Source: Adonisia turfae CCMR0081 (GTDB lineage Bacteria; Cyanobacteriota; Cyanobacteriia; Phormidesmidales; Phormidesmidaceae). Taken from it: DNA of 64,000 nucleotides. Position numbers and translations under genes: made by a program. Below, in pieces: positions 35,342 through 44,293 of this stretch. The DNA is taken from positions 4,682,310 to 4,746,309 of the forward strand of contig NZ_QXHD01000004.1 in assembly GCF_011009555.1 (NCBI RefSeq), written 5' to 3'. The notes beneath the pieces were generated by a model. That model did not search any database. It was not told the DNA's origin and saw only the letters and a program-made list of their open reading frames with translations. Every line of letters begins with the position of its first letter. Within the stretch, counting starts at the first letter, position 1.

Positions 35342-35887
35342 TTACTCAAACCCTAAATTAGTGCCCTTACCTGCATGAACTAGGGCTAACTGTTCATACT
35401 TTTTAGCATGGTCGATCAGCTCTTCGATTTGTTCGGCGGATACAGTTTTCAATACCTTGCCAGGAATGCCGACCACCAGTGACCCGGGTGCGACATCCTT
35501 ATTCACGACTGCGCCCGCGCCGATGATGCTGCCTGCACCAATACGGACGCCGTTAAGAATAACGGCTCCAATACCAATGAGGCAGCCGTGCTCAACGTGG
35601 GCACTGTGCACCACAGCGCGATGGCCAATGGTGACATAGTCTTCAAGGATTGTGGGCTGCCCAGGATCGCCATGGAGAATGGCACCGTCTTGTATGTTGG
35701 TGTGGGCACCGATGCGAATCAGCTCGACATCGCCTCGGACGACGGCGGTATACCAAATGTTCGCACCTTCATCTATCTCTACATTGCCAATGACCGTTGC
35801 ATTTGGGGCAATAAAGGCAGCTTGTGAGAGGTCTGGTGCAGGCCAAAAGCTTTCAGGTGTGGTTAAGACAGGAGTGAGGTTAGTCAC
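35342..35887 (-). CDS. Gamma-class carbonic anhydrase-like hexapeptide-repeat protein
   Basis: The 181-residue left-handed beta-helix protein carries the YrdA/PaaY/Cam-type pattern: NIWYTAVVRGDVELIRIGAH, NIQDGAILH, VTIGHRAVVHSAHVEHG and GIGAVILNGVRIG. The His residues in GAILH and GHRAVVHSAHV correspond to the zinc ligands of gamma carbonic anhydrases. It is a stand-alone short protein, unlike the CcmM scaffold, which has extra RbcS-like repeats. It may hydrate CO2 or be an acyl-transferase-like relative; activity cannot be decided. First gene of the core chromosome segment after the IS. Confidence 0.85.
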   Translation of the reverse strand: MTNLTPVLTTPESFWPAPDLSQAAFIAPNATVIGNVEIDEGANIWYTAVVRGDVELIRIGAHTNIQDGAILHGDPGQPTILEDYVTIGHRAVVHSAHVEHGCLIGIGAVILNGVRIGAGSIIGAGAVVNKDVAPGSLVVGIPGKVLKTVSAEQIEELIDHAKKYEQLALVHAGKGTNLGFE

Positions 35888-36225
35888 AGAATTACCTACA
35901 GAATAGATCTAGTTCTAAAGGTTACCAATTGAACCTAGGAGGCTTGCCGGAGGGTAGGAATCAGGTGATTGATACCCCGTCTCAATGTCCATGGGTTTAT
36001 CAACGTTAACCATTGAGATGGACAAAACTCTTCAGAATAATGTATGTAAGGGTTAGCGCGCGCTATTTTGCCTCCCGTTATAATAAGGCGAGTGAAAGCC
36101 TAATTGGCTTTGTTTGGAGTGTTCTATTAGTACGTTCCGGCACCTGGGGCTTTGCCTAGGCTCAACGTTGGGGTAGTTGAGACAGGCCAATACATATTTA
36201 GGTGTCAATGCTTTAATAAACCCGC
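35888..36225. other. Intergenic region, possible structured leader of the TIGR02652 gene
   Basis: A TATAAT box (36079-36084) stands about 140 bases before the next start codon, with no good -35. The transcript that would follow can fold: ATTGGC near 36103 with GCCAAT near 36185, and an inner hairpin CTCAAC/GTTGAG around GTTGGGGTA. Upstream lies TCTCAATG (35980-35987) with CATTGAGA (36011-36018). No known riboswitch core was recognised. Confidence 0.3.
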
Positions 36226-36735
36226 ATGCTAAATTCCGCTTCTCAGTATCCGTTTTATGGGCCAGAGATAAAATGCCCCCACTGTCGGCAGACAATTCCG
36301 GCATTAACCTTGACCGATAGCTATCTATGTACACGCCATGGTGCGTTTGAGGTCAGTCTTGAAACCCATGATTTGGTACATGTGCAATCGGGGCGTCACT
36401 GGCGTCAATGGGAAGGGGAGTGGTATCGTCAGCATACTCATCCTGATGGTATTCGGTTTGAGATTCATGAAGCGCTCGATCGATTGTATACCGAGGGTTA
36501 TCGGGCGACACGAGTGATTATTGCAGAACGCTATCGGCCCCTAGTGAAGTCGTATCTGGAATACAGTGCACCTTGGCGTGGCCAAGTGGATACAGGAACT
36601 CCCAGGCTATATGGGTTACCTGTGGCGTTTAGTCCGTCTTCCCAAGAAGTGCCTCAGTGGGAAGTGATCAATTTTGATTTAGAAAAAGAGCCTGGGGTGC
36701 CGAATAATTATCGGTATCTAAAATTTTTTGAGTAA
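36226..36735 (+). CDS. TIGR02652 family conserved cyanobacterial protein
   Basis: The 169-residue protein opens with a zinc-ribbon-like pair (IKCPHCRQTIPAL, then YLCTRHGAFE), followed by the conserved body FEIHEALDRLYTEGYRATRV, IIAERYRPLV and the C-terminal VINFDLEKEPGVPNNYRYLK. These blocks match the TIGR02652 family as I know it; its function is not known. It begins a plus-strand operon with a VOC-family gene (41 bp later) and a degenerate AAA protein. Confidence 0.8.
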   Translation: MLNSASQYPFYGPEIKCPHCRQTIPALTLTDSYLCTRHGAFEVSLETHDLVHVQSGRHWRQWEGEWYRQHTHPDGIRFEIHEALDRLYTEGYRATRVIIAERYRPLVKSYLEYSAPWRGQVDTGTPRLYGLPVAFSPSSQEVPQWEVINFDLEKEPGVPNNYRYLKFFE

Positions 36736-36776
36736 GCTGTTCGAGTTGTTGGTTAAAAGACGGTGATAGGAATACT

Positions 36777-37190
36777 ATGCATCATGCGTCGATTCGAACG
36801 GCGGATATTCATAAGGCCATTGCCTTTTATGAGCTGCTGGGATTTGATGTGGTAGAACGTTTTACTGCTGGCATTACTCTGGCGTGTTGGATGGAAGGTT
36901 TACATGGACGAATCGAGCTCATGCAGGTGCCAGAACCCAAACCTGCTGCCGATGCCTTTAGTGATGAGCATTACACTGGTTACTATCATCTGTCATTTGA
37001 CCTGACTCAAGCAGCTGACAGTTTACCGACCTGGCTGGAACAGTTGAAGCAAAAAGCGATTTCTCAAGATACGGTTCTAAACGTCCTGTTGGAACCTCAG
37101 CAACAGATGATTGGGTCTAGTGTGTATGAAGTAGCCTTTATTGCTGATACTGATGGGCTACCGCTTGAGTTCCTGCGTCGTTTGAAATAA
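36777..37190 (+). CDS. VOC (glyoxalase/bleomycin-resistance) family protein
   Basis: The 137-residue protein is a single vicinal-oxygen-chelate unit pair: MHHASIRTADIHKAIAFYEL with the first metal-type His, LGFDVVERF, HGRIELMQVPEP with Glu, YYHLSFDL with the second His, and FIADTDGLPLEFL with the last Glu. The His/Glu set suggests metal binding as in glyoxalase I or dioxygenases, but the substrate is unknown. It lies 3 bp before the next gene, consistent with coupled translation. Confidence 0.8.
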   Translation: MHHASIRTADIHKAIAFYELLGFDVVERFTAGITLACWMEGLHGRIELMQVPEPKPAADAFSDEHYTGYYHLSFDLTQAADSLPTWLEQLKQKAISQDTVLNVLLEPQQQMIGSSVYEVAFIADTDGLPLEFLRRLK

Positions 37191-37193
37191 TTA

Positions 37194-38534
37194 ATGGGTT
37201 CTGGGATTCCGTTTGCAAATAATTGGGCGTATCTGGAAACAGAGCTCAGCTGGTTAGAACGGCTGCTTTTAGTGGCGGTTTCTCAGCAACGCAAGCATTT
37301 AAAGTCGGTTAATCAGGTGGCCAAAAATGCGTCTGACAAGGCGACTAGTGACTGGTGGCAAGGTCTCATTGCGGTTAAAAAACGTGCCTACGATGATACA
37401 GCGCCTAAATCATCTGATAAACCCTCACTGGGGTACCAAAAAGCAATAGACAAGCGGATTTTGCTGAGTCGGGCTAGCAAAGTTTCGTTAGGGCTACCAA
37501 CTATGCAAATGGTGCTGGGGCTGAGCCTGTTTGAAAAGAAGCTGGTACTGATGGCGTTGGCTCCGGAAGTTCAGGTACGTTATGGGCGGCTTTATCACTA
37601 TTTGCAAACAGGGACTAACTGCGCGGTAGGGGCATTGCCGACCGTCGAACTTGCCTTACGATTATTGTGTCGCAATGATTTGGAGCGTCGGCGTGCGCGT
37701 GCCCGGCTGTCTGGTGAAAATTCGTTGATCAAGCGCCAGGTTTTACAATGTGTTGAGGGTTCATCCTCGACATTGTTGGGTAGTCAGATGCAGCTGGCTC
37801 CTGCATGGGTTGAGTACCTGCTGGCCGAGAATCCTGACCCGAGCTGGCCGCTACAGTTTATAGCAGCTGACTGGTATGCCCAACTATGTCGAGGGCGAGT
37901 GACTTGGCCAGATCTGATACTGGCCGATGCACTCAAGCAGCGACTACAGTCAGTGGCAGAGCAGCCACGGTTGAGGCTATTGCTGGTGGGAGAGCCAGGT
38001 GTGGGTAAAGAGCGCAGTGCGATCGCACTCGCCACTCACCTCAAACAATCTCTATATATTCTCGATCTGGCCCAAATTTCTCCCCAAGACTGGCCCAACT
38101 GTCTTACCGAACTAGGCCAGGCTAAGTATCCCATTGTCTTAATTAAATCAGCCCACCATTGGCTTGGCCGCAATTCAGCCATCGATACAGCAGCCCTTCA
38201 GCACTGGCTGACCAAATCATCAACCCACGTCTTTTTTATAGTTCATCATCGTCACCTTATCCGCCACCAATGGCGACAGCAGCTCACGACGATCGATATC
38301 CCCATGCCCAATACCGAACTACGCTTGCAGCTGTGGCAACAAATATTCCCCAACGGCGTTAAATCCATGGGAAAAGTCCGCTGGACTACTCTAGCTGAAG
38401 GCTTATCCTTATCTACTCAGCAGATTACTGAAATTGGACGTATGACACAGCGTCTGGCAGGCGATGAAGAGATTACCATTAACCATTTACAGCAAGCCCT
38501 AAATCAGCAGGAACATTTTTGGAAACTGCGTTAG
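37194..38534 (+). CDS. AAA-type protein with degenerate nucleotide-binding motifs
   Basis: The 446-residue protein has an N-terminal helical region (NWAYLETELSWLERLLLVAV) and an AAA-like domain from about residue 255. The P-loop reads GEPGVGKERS, so the Thr/Ser after the Lys is replaced by Glu, and the Walker B position (YPIVLIKSAHHWL) lacks the acidic pair. A winged-helix/lid-like tail (LAEGLSLSTQQITEIGRM) follows. The N-terminal block resembles AAA proteins linked to contractile injection systems, but no such cluster is present. Probably a scaffold or weakly ATP-binding protein. Last gene of the operon, converging with a kinase gene 10 bp on. Confidence 0.65.
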   Translation: MGSGIPFANNWAYLETELSWLERLLLVAVSQQRKHLKSVNQVAKNASDKATSDWWQGLIAVKKRAYDDTAPKSSDKPSLGYQKAIDKRILLSRASKVSLGLPTMQMVLGLSLFEKKLVLMALAPEVQVRYGRLYHYLQTGTNCAVGALPTVELALRLLCRNDLERRRARARLSGENSLIKRQVLQCVEGSSSTLLGSQMQLAPAWVEYLLAENPDPSWPLQFIAADWYAQLCRGRVTWPDLILADALKQRLQSVAEQPRLRLLLVGEPGVGKERSAIALATHLKQSLYILDLAQISPQDWPNCLTELGQAKYPIVLIKSAHHWLGRNSAIDTAALQHWLTKSSTHVFFIVHHRHLIRHQWRQQLTTIDIPMPNTELRLQLWQQIFPNGVKSMGKVRWTTLAEGLSLSTQQITEIGRMTQRLAGDEEITINHLQQALNQQEHFWKLR

Positions 38535-38543
38535 CCGTCAGAG

Positions 38544-39893
38544 CTATTTTGATTTTTGCCTTTGGATAAAGTTGTCTAACGTTTCCTGTAACCATTCTTT
38601 TTCTGCTATCGACAGCGATATACCAAATTGATGACTGTAGACACCTTCCCGCAGTGCCAACGTCTTCACAGGCTGATCGTTACTTAGCAGAATTGTTTCT
38701 AAAGCCACCCTTTCCAAATTAGCAACATGACCTTGATGAACGCTTTTACAAATCAACATTTTTCGTTTGAGGGTAAAACGCTCTTGACTAATGTCTAACG
38801 TAACGTGTTCAAGGGCCGTCCAAAAAGCTCTCCAAGCGAGGCCTAGGCCAATCGCCCAGAAAGGTACAAAAAAAATAACAGCTGCCCCCAATGAGAAAAC
38901 CGGTAAAATGGCCAAACCTACAAACCAGGCAATACTATTCCAGGCCAAAGCCACGTTGAAATGTCCTCTGAAGGCCGCTCTTCTTAACCCTGTGGGTGGG
39001 ATATTTAGGAATAGGTGGTGACGATCATAAGTCAGTTGAATATCGCTACCGGCAGGATATTGGAGGCCTTTTGTTGCAGTCAGTCTAGGTCTGGTCAACG
39101 CCAACCTAGCAGTTCTAGCAGACTCAAATCGCTCTTCGGCTAAAGGCTCAATCAACCCCTCTAACCAGTTGGCAAATGCCTCAGAAACGTTGACTACTCC
39201 ACGGAAGTCCATCTTCAGACGTGTTTGTGGCAAATCCGCTGGATTTTGATGGGTGAGCAGATTGATCAACGTTGCCCCAAGGCCATAGAGATCCGTGGTG
39301 GGATAAGCATGGCCACGAAATTGTTCAGGAGCCATATAGCCAAAGGTGCCAACCACCGTGCTGCCAAAAGCAATGGTATTGCGATACACACTCTGCACCG
39401 CCCCAAAATCCACCAGAAAAATCCGATCATCATGACCACGAATAATGTTCTGGGGCTTAATGTCCCGATGGATGATGGGTGGACTTAGGCTATGGAGGTA
39501 CTCCAGGATTTGCAAAATTTCAATGGCAATGTGTCGAGTGTCTGCTTCTGAGAAGCGTGCACCAGCAATGACTAAGTCTGAAATGGACCGCCCTTTAGCT
39601 AATTCTTGAACAATGTAGAAGTAGCGATCGCAATCTGTATCAACCTGAAAATAGTCAACATATTTGGGAATGCCCGGATGGTTGAGACCCTCTAGAACCT
39701 GAGCCTCCCGCTCAAATAGCTCTAGCTTTTTCCAATCGCTTAATCCCTTGAGCGATAGCTCCTTCAGGGCCACATGGTGCCCTGTAACTCGATCTTCTGC
39801 CTCATACGTGATGCTACTGCCCCCTTGACCCAGGACATCAAGAATTCTGTACCGATTCTTGATAACGGAGTTGTTTGGCTGGGCGTTGTGCAT
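38544..39893 (-). CDS. Serine/threonine protein kinase with C-terminal membrane segments
   Basis: The 449-residue Hanks-type kinase has Gly loop LGQGGSSITYEA, catalytic Lys44 (VALKEL), HRDIKPQN (142-149), DFG (162-164) and the GTFGYMAPEQF activation-segment end. After the kinase domain (to about residue 270) come a beta-rich linker, two membrane helices (VGLAILPVFSLGAAVIFF, then a FWAIGLGLAW segment) and a cytoplasmic C-terminal domain. All catalytic residues are present, so it should phosphorylate proteins at the membrane. It starts 6 bp after the stop of the Obg gene on the same strand, so the two may be co-transcribed. Confidence 0.9.
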   Translation of the reverse strand: MHNAQPNNSVIKNRYRILDVLGQGGSSITYEAEDRVTGHHVALKELSLKGLSDWKKLELFEREAQVLEGLNHPGIPKYVDYFQVDTDCDRYFYIVQELAKGRSISDLVIAGARFSEADTRHIAIEILQILEYLHSLSPPIIHRDIKPQNIIRGHDDRIFLVDFGAVQSVYRNTIAFGSTVVGTFGYMAPEQFRGHAYPTTDLYGLGATLINLLTHQNPADLPQTRLKMDFRGVVNVSEAFANWLEGLIEPLAEERFESARTARLALTRPRLTATKGLQYPAGSDIQLTYDRHHLFLNIPPTGLRRAAFRGHFNVALAWNSIAWFVGLAILPVFSLGAAVIFFVPFWAIGLGLAWRAFWTALEHVTLDISQERFTLKRKMLICKSVHQGHVANLERVALETILLSNDQPVKTLALREGVYSHQFGISLSIAEKEWLQETLDNFIQRQKSK

Positions 39894-39899
39894 TTGGGA

Positions 39900-40973
39900 T
39901 TATGTCCACTGGGTAGGGGCCATTTCTTGGGGCACCAGGTTTGGGAATGGTTCTGGTTCTACCTCTACTTCTTTGGGCGCGGTCTCTTCAAGTAAGTCCC
40001 AGATCACTTGCAGCAATTCGTCTAGACCCTGGCGGCTGACAGCGGAGATCCCAAAGATGCGATCGCATCCACTGCTAGCCATCAGCTCCTCAGTGACAAC
40101 CTCAAGCTCATCCTCAGGGACTGCATCCACCTTATTGAGTGCCAGTAGCTGCGGACGATCTGCTAGCCCGTGACCGTAGGCGATGAGTTCTTGCTGAATC
40201 GTGTGGTAATGCTCAATGGGATCCAATGTCGTAATGTCGATGACATGTAGAAGCACACGAGTTCGTTCGATATGGCGCAGAAAATCGTGCCCCAAGCCAG
40301 CTCCGGCATGGGCTCCTGCAATGAGTCCTGGAATATCAGCAAATACAGTACCATCGCCTGTGGGTTTTCGCACCACGCCAAGGTTAGGCACTAGGGTGGT
40401 AAATGGATAGTCCGCCACCTTTGGCTTGGCTGCCGATAACGCGGAAATCAGCGTTGACTTACCAGCATTAGGCAGACCAATGATCCCGACCTCTGCCAGC
40501 AGCTTTAGTTCTAGACGAATCCGTCCCTCTTCTCCGGGGAGTCCGGGTAAGCAGGTCTCCGGTGCCCGGTTACGATTGCTCAAAAAAGCCGCATTGCCGA
40601 GGCCGCCTTTACCCCCCTCGGCCACACATAGGGTTTGACCCTCGGTGACCAAATCCCCCAGTAGTTCGCCTGTTTCGGCATCGTAGATCATGGTGCCGCA
40701 GGGCACTTCTACAACCAGATCCTTCCCCGTTGCCCCCGTCATGTTTTTAGGGCCACCCCGTTCGCCATGTTCTGCTTGAAAGCGGTGGGCGTAGCGAAAG
40801 TCCAGCAGTGTTTGTAAATCGGAGACCGCTTGGAGAATGACTGAGCCGCCATTGCCCCCCCTGCCGCCAGATGGCCCCCCTGCTGGCACATATTTCTCTC
40901 GGCGAAAGGCCACTAGACCATCTCCACCATCGCCCCCTTGGACGTCAACTTCGGCTTGATCAATAAATTGCAT
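39900..40973 (-). CDS. obg: Obg/CgtA GTPase, ribosome assembly and stress
   Basis: The 357-residue protein has the glycine-rich Obg fold at the N-terminus (RREKYVPAGGPSGGRGGNGG) and a G domain with GLPNAGKST (167-175), DIPGLIAGAHAGAGLG, and NKVDAV, ending in SAVSRQGLDELL. The optional C-terminal OCT domain is absent, as in many cyanobacteria. Obg binds the 50S subunit and acts in late ribosome assembly and (p)ppGpp-linked growth control. Upstream neighbour is a DUF4168 gene and downstream is a kinase with 6 bp spacing. Confidence 0.95.
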   Translation of the reverse strand: MQFIDQAEVDVQGGDGGDGLVAFRREKYVPAGGPSGGRGGNGGSVILQAVSDLQTLLDFRYAHRFQAEHGERGGPKNMTGATGKDLVVEVPCGTMIYDAETGELLGDLVTEGQTLCVAEGGKGGLGNAAFLSNRNRAPETCLPGLPGEEGRIRLELKLLAEVGIIGLPNAGKSTLISALSAAKPKVADYPFTTLVPNLGVVRKPTGDGTVFADIPGLIAGAHAGAGLGHDFLRHIERTRVLLHVIDITTLDPIEHYHTIQQELIAYGHGLADRPQLLALNKVDAVPEDELEVVTEELMASSGCDRIFGISAVSRQGLDELLQVIWDLLEETAPKEVEVEPEPFPNLVPQEMAPTQWT

Positions 40974-41015
40974 AAGGGGGAACGGGTAGACGGTAAAAAG
41001 GAGTAGCTAACTGCC

Positions 41016-41492
41016 CTACTGTAGCTTTGCTATTTCCAATTGTATCTGCTCAGTTAGCGCCTCATCCTGACGATGAGCAGCAGTTATTGCGTTAAACAGA
41101 TCAGTAGTGAGACCTTGTTCCTCTACTAAATCTTTGGCCTCGTTACAGTATTTGATCAGTAAACGCCGGACTTGAGGCCTTACCTCACGTTTAAGCTCTG
41201 ATAAATCATTGGTGCTCATACAGCGTAAATCGTGCCGGGTAATATCCTCATTAGCAAGTTGCATGATGTCGCTGATGTCAGCGCGAGCGTCCAAGCGAAT
41301 TTCTTCGACAGCTAATATGGCAGCAGCGTAGTTGCCGATTTCTTCCTCTGTAAAACTCTGGGCATAGACATTCTGCCAGAGTGTAGATAGCGGGAACCAG
41401 GCACTGGCAAGCAGGCTGGCACTAATCCCAACTATCCGGCGAAGGTGACGAGGACCGTCAATGTCATTACTAGAGCAACGAGTAATCATCAT
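41016..41492 (-). CDS. DUF4168 exported protein
   Basis: ATG 41492 is chosen (an in-frame TTG lies at 41507). An N-terminal hydrophobic segment (IVGISASLLASAWFPL) ending near VYAQ looks like a signal peptide or anchor. The mature part fits DUF4168: NYAAAILAVEEIRLDA, a Cys pair (LRCMSTN and LIKYCNEA), then GLTTDLFNAITAAH. The family is found in cyanobacteria and other bacteria, is exported and has no assigned activity. Located 42 bp upstream of obg on the same strand. Confidence 0.72.
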   Translation of the reverse strand: MMITRCSSNDIDGPRHLRRIVGISASLLASAWFPLSTLWQNVYAQSFTEEEIGNYAAAILAVEEIRLDARADISDIMQLANEDITRHDLRCMSTNDLSELKREVRPQVRRLLIKYCNEAKDLVEEQGLTTDLFNAITAAHRQDEALTEQIQLEIAKLQ

Positions 41493-41556
41493 GGCAATAC
41501 CTAGCAAGATTTGACCAATTCTAGTGAATAAAACATGGGTACTGCATGGTAAGCCT

Positions 41557-42543
41557 TTAGACCGGCTTGAAGCAATGTGCTAGTTCGATGACTTTGGTAT
41601 GTAATGTTACAGTCTCTGGTGCTCCCTGTTTAAGGGAATATTCAAGGGATAGTAGAAGTCTCAGGGCATTTTGCAATTGTGAGGATGAGATGCCATGTAT
41701 TTCTTTTTGCAAAAAATAAATACGTTTAGGGTTGCCGATATCTGCCGCTTGGGCAATGGCTCGGGTATCCCGTTCACCGGATTCGGTCATAAGTTTGACC
41801 CATAGCCAGGTGCGAAACTGCCCTACCAGGGTGGCGACGATACGCAAAGCGGGTTCATTGCGCGTTAGTAGTTCGGTAATTAGGGTCAGGGCTCGGTCTG
41901 TTTGGCCCTGGCGCAGGGCTGCCGCTAACTGCAGACTGCTTTGGGTGCTAGTGGCCACGAGGGCATGAACCGCTTCGGGTGGCAGTGCCTGTTTCGGTTG
42001 GGGCCAATAGGTTTTGAGTTTTTCCAGTTCGTTATAAAGACGGCGAGTGTCGGCACCAATTGCTTCTCCCAGTAGGGCAGCTGCCTGGGGAGTGAGTTGC
42101 AGTCCCACATCTTTAGCAACCTGATATACCTGATGTTCAATCTGGTCCGTCTTCCACGGCGGGATGGTGTCAAACTCGCGGATATCAGCGTATTTTTTGA
42201 TGAGTTTGGTGGACTTTAAGCGTCCATCAGGTTTATTGTTACTGGTCAGCAGCAGGATGGCGCTATCAGGAATTTTGGGCAGTGTCCGCTCTAGTTCAGC
42301 CACAAGGTCGGCAGAACATCGCTGACAAACGGGGGTATCAACTAGCCACACAACCCGTTTACCCATGCCAAAGGGGGGTGTCATGGCCTGATTTAACCCT
42401 TGGATGATGGCGTCGGACTGCTCCGGTGGGATTTTTTCGTAGTTAAAGCTAGCCCAGTCAGGGTTGAGGTTGCGATCGCACAATGCGCGTACCGCCTTTT
42501 TCATCCGAAACTCATCGGCACCCCAAAAGAAATAAACCGGCAT
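41557..42543 (-). CDS. holA: DNA polymerase III delta subunit
   Basis: The 328-residue protein begins PVYFFWGADEFRMKKAV, matching the HolA start (YLLxGxDxFLxxxAL), and continues with a clamp-loader AAA-like fold without Walker motifs (LLLTSNNKPDGRLKSTKLIK), YNELEKLKTYW, then the C-terminal collar with LIATLVGQFRTWL-type residues (IVATLVGQFRTWLWV). Delta opens the sliding clamp within the clamp loader. It is about 80 bp downstream of ftsY on the same strand. Confidence 0.9.
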   Translation of the reverse strand: MPVYFFWGADEFRMKKAVRALCDRNLNPDWASFNYEKIPPEQSDAIIQGLNQAMTPPFGMGKRVVWLVDTPVCQRCSADLVAELERTLPKIPDSAILLLTSNNKPDGRLKSTKLIKKYADIREFDTIPPWKTDQIEHQVYQVAKDVGLQLTPQAAALLGEAIGADTRRLYNELEKLKTYWPQPKQALPPEAVHALVATSTQSSLQLAAALRQGQTDRALTLITELLTRNEPALRIVATLVGQFRTWLWVKLMTESGERDTRAIAQAADIGNPKRIYFLQKEIHGISSSQLQNALRLLLSLEYSLKQGAPETVTLHTKVIELAHCFKPV

Positions 42544-42620
42544 TTATGGTGAAATGAACAATTCCCGTAGGTTGGGTTGAGCCTTGCGAAACCCAACACC
42601 CAATGGTATCTCAACCCAAC

Positions 42621-44198
42621 CTACCCGCTTAATAATGCTTCGACAAACTCATAGCTAGAGAACGGTCTTAAATCCTCAATCCCTTCGCCGGCACCAATAA
42701 ACCGAATCGGTAGGCCTAGTTGCTGCACCACCGCCAGGGCCACTCCACCCTTGGCAGTACCATCCAATTTTGTCAGCACTACGCCGCTAAGATTGGCCGC
42801 TTCTGAAAAGACCTTAGCCTGTCTGACACCGTTCTGCCCCAGGGTGGCATCTAGCACTAGCAGTGCTTCTACATTGGCATCTGATGCTTTCTTATCGACA
42901 ATGCGTCGGATTTTGTTGAGCTCATCCATCAAATTCTTTTTATTTTGTAGACGGCCTGCTGTGTCCACCAGGAGTAGCTCTGTATTGCGTGATTGGGCAG
43001 CGGCAATGGCGTCAAACACGACGGCAGCTGGGTCAGTGTTTTGCCCTGGATTAGCAATGACGTCGACCCCGCTGCGGGCTCCCCAAACTTTGACCTGCTC
43101 CACGGCAGCTGCGCGGAAGGTATCCGCTGCTGCAATCAGGCAGTTATAGCCAGATTTTTTCGCAATGTGGGTGAGCTTACCGATGGTCGTGGTTTTACCG
43201 GCTCCATTGACACCCACTATCAACCAAATGTTGAGCTGTTCACCTTCGGGCACAAACAGTAAGTTGTGATTTCCCTCAAGCGGACTATCCAGCATCTGTC
43301 GCAGCAGCTTTTTAAGATAGCGAATGGCGGCTTCAGGCGGTAAGGTCGCCTCACGCATTTTGGATTGGAGAGCTTCGATAATCTGATCGGTGGCTTCTAC
43401 GCCGACATCAGCTTGCAGCAACAAGGCCTCAATTTCGTAGATGGCATCTTCATTAAGCGGTCCCTGCCCCACAACTGCTTTCAGCTGATTGACCAGGCCC
43501 CGTCGAGTTTTGCCTAGCCCTTGACGTAACTGGTTAAGCCAGGTGATTTCTTCAAGGGATATGTCATCCGGACGTCGCCCTTGGGATGCTAAAACCTCGG
43601 CTGACCAAAGAAATGCCTCGTCTAAATCGACATCGGGCATCACCATTGGCGGTTCTGGTTCTGGCTCAGATTCCGGTTCTGGCTCAGGCTCAACGATGGC
43701 AGTTTCCTTTAGTTTGGCCAAGCGTGCTTCTCGTTCTGCCTCGGCTGCTTTGGCCCAGAAGGGAGCAGCAACGGAGGGGGTAACTTCTGTTAATGCTTCC
43801 TCTGCTTCCTCTTGCTCAGTGATTGCAGGAGTTTCTTCCGGCGTAGAAATCTCTGTGGACACGTCTGTAGAGACCGGAGTTTCTGCCGCTGGTGCAGCGG
43901 CTTTACTCCCTACTGGAGCCTCAACTGCTGGCTCCGGTTCAGATTCTGGTTCCGGTTCCACGGGCTCAGGCTCGGGTTCCGGTTCTGCTTCAGGTTCCTC
44001 AACGGTTGCCTGTTGCTGCTGAATATTTTGGTAAGCGGCCTTGGCCCAAGCTAAATAGTCTTCAGCACTGGCAGGTGCATCACTGTCGTCTGCGGCAGCC
44101 TCCGCAGATGTTGAATCATTTGTTGTTTCATCTGTTTTGGCATCCTCTGTTTCAGAGGACTCGTCATAGCCACGGCGAAACCAATTAAATGAAGACAT
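42621..44198 (-). CDS. ftsY: Signal recognition particle receptor FtsY
   Basis: The 525-residue protein has an acidic N-terminal A domain of about 200 residues with Pro-Glu repeats (EPEPEPEPVEPEPESEP), an N domain, and a GTPase G domain: GVNGAGKTTTIGKL, DTFRAAAVEQ, LVDTAGRLQNK, TKLDGTAKGG and the FIGAGEGIEDLRPF end. It receives ribosome-SRP complexes at the membrane. The A domain is long and its repeats are encoded by imperfect GGTTCCGGTTCTGGCTC-type DNA repeats, which can vary by slippage. It lies 95 bp downstream of nusB, in the usual cyanobacterial order. Confidence 0.96.
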   Translation of the reverse strand: MSSFNWFRRGYDESSETEDAKTDETTNDSTSAEAAADDSDAPASAEDYLAWAKAAYQNIQQQQATVEEPEAEPEPEPEPVEPEPESEPEPAVEAPVGSKAAAPAAETPVSTDVSTEISTPEETPAITEQEEAEEALTEVTPSVAAPFWAKAAEAEREARLAKLKETAIVEPEPEPESEPEPEPPMVMPDVDLDEAFLWSAEVLASQGRRPDDISLEEITWLNQLRQGLGKTRRGLVNQLKAVVGQGPLNEDAIYEIEALLLQADVGVEATDQIIEALQSKMREATLPPEAAIRYLKKLLRQMLDSPLEGNHNLLFVPEGEQLNIWLIVGVNGAGKTTTIGKLTHIAKKSGYNCLIAAADTFRAAAVEQVKVWGARSGVDVIANPGQNTDPAAVVFDAIAAAQSRNTELLLVDTAGRLQNKKNLMDELNKIRRIVDKKASDANVEALLVLDATLGQNGVRQAKVFSEAANLSGVVLTKLDGTAKGGVALAVVQQLGLPIRFIGAGEGIEDLRPFSSYEFVEALLSG

Positions 44199-44293
44199 AG
44201 GTCAATGAATGGGCAATGTTCAACGTGTAGAGTGGGCATCACCCACTGATGTAACAATCAGGCCTGTTATAAATTTGAAATTTGGCTGCAAAC

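Noticed and set aside
36053..36334. Minus-strand frame over the TIGR02652 leader and start
   Set aside because: It overlaps a well supported gene start and has no protein-like features.
43543..44022. Ser/Gly-rich frame opposite the FtsY acidic domain
   Set aside because: It is the antisense reading of the Pro-Glu repeats.
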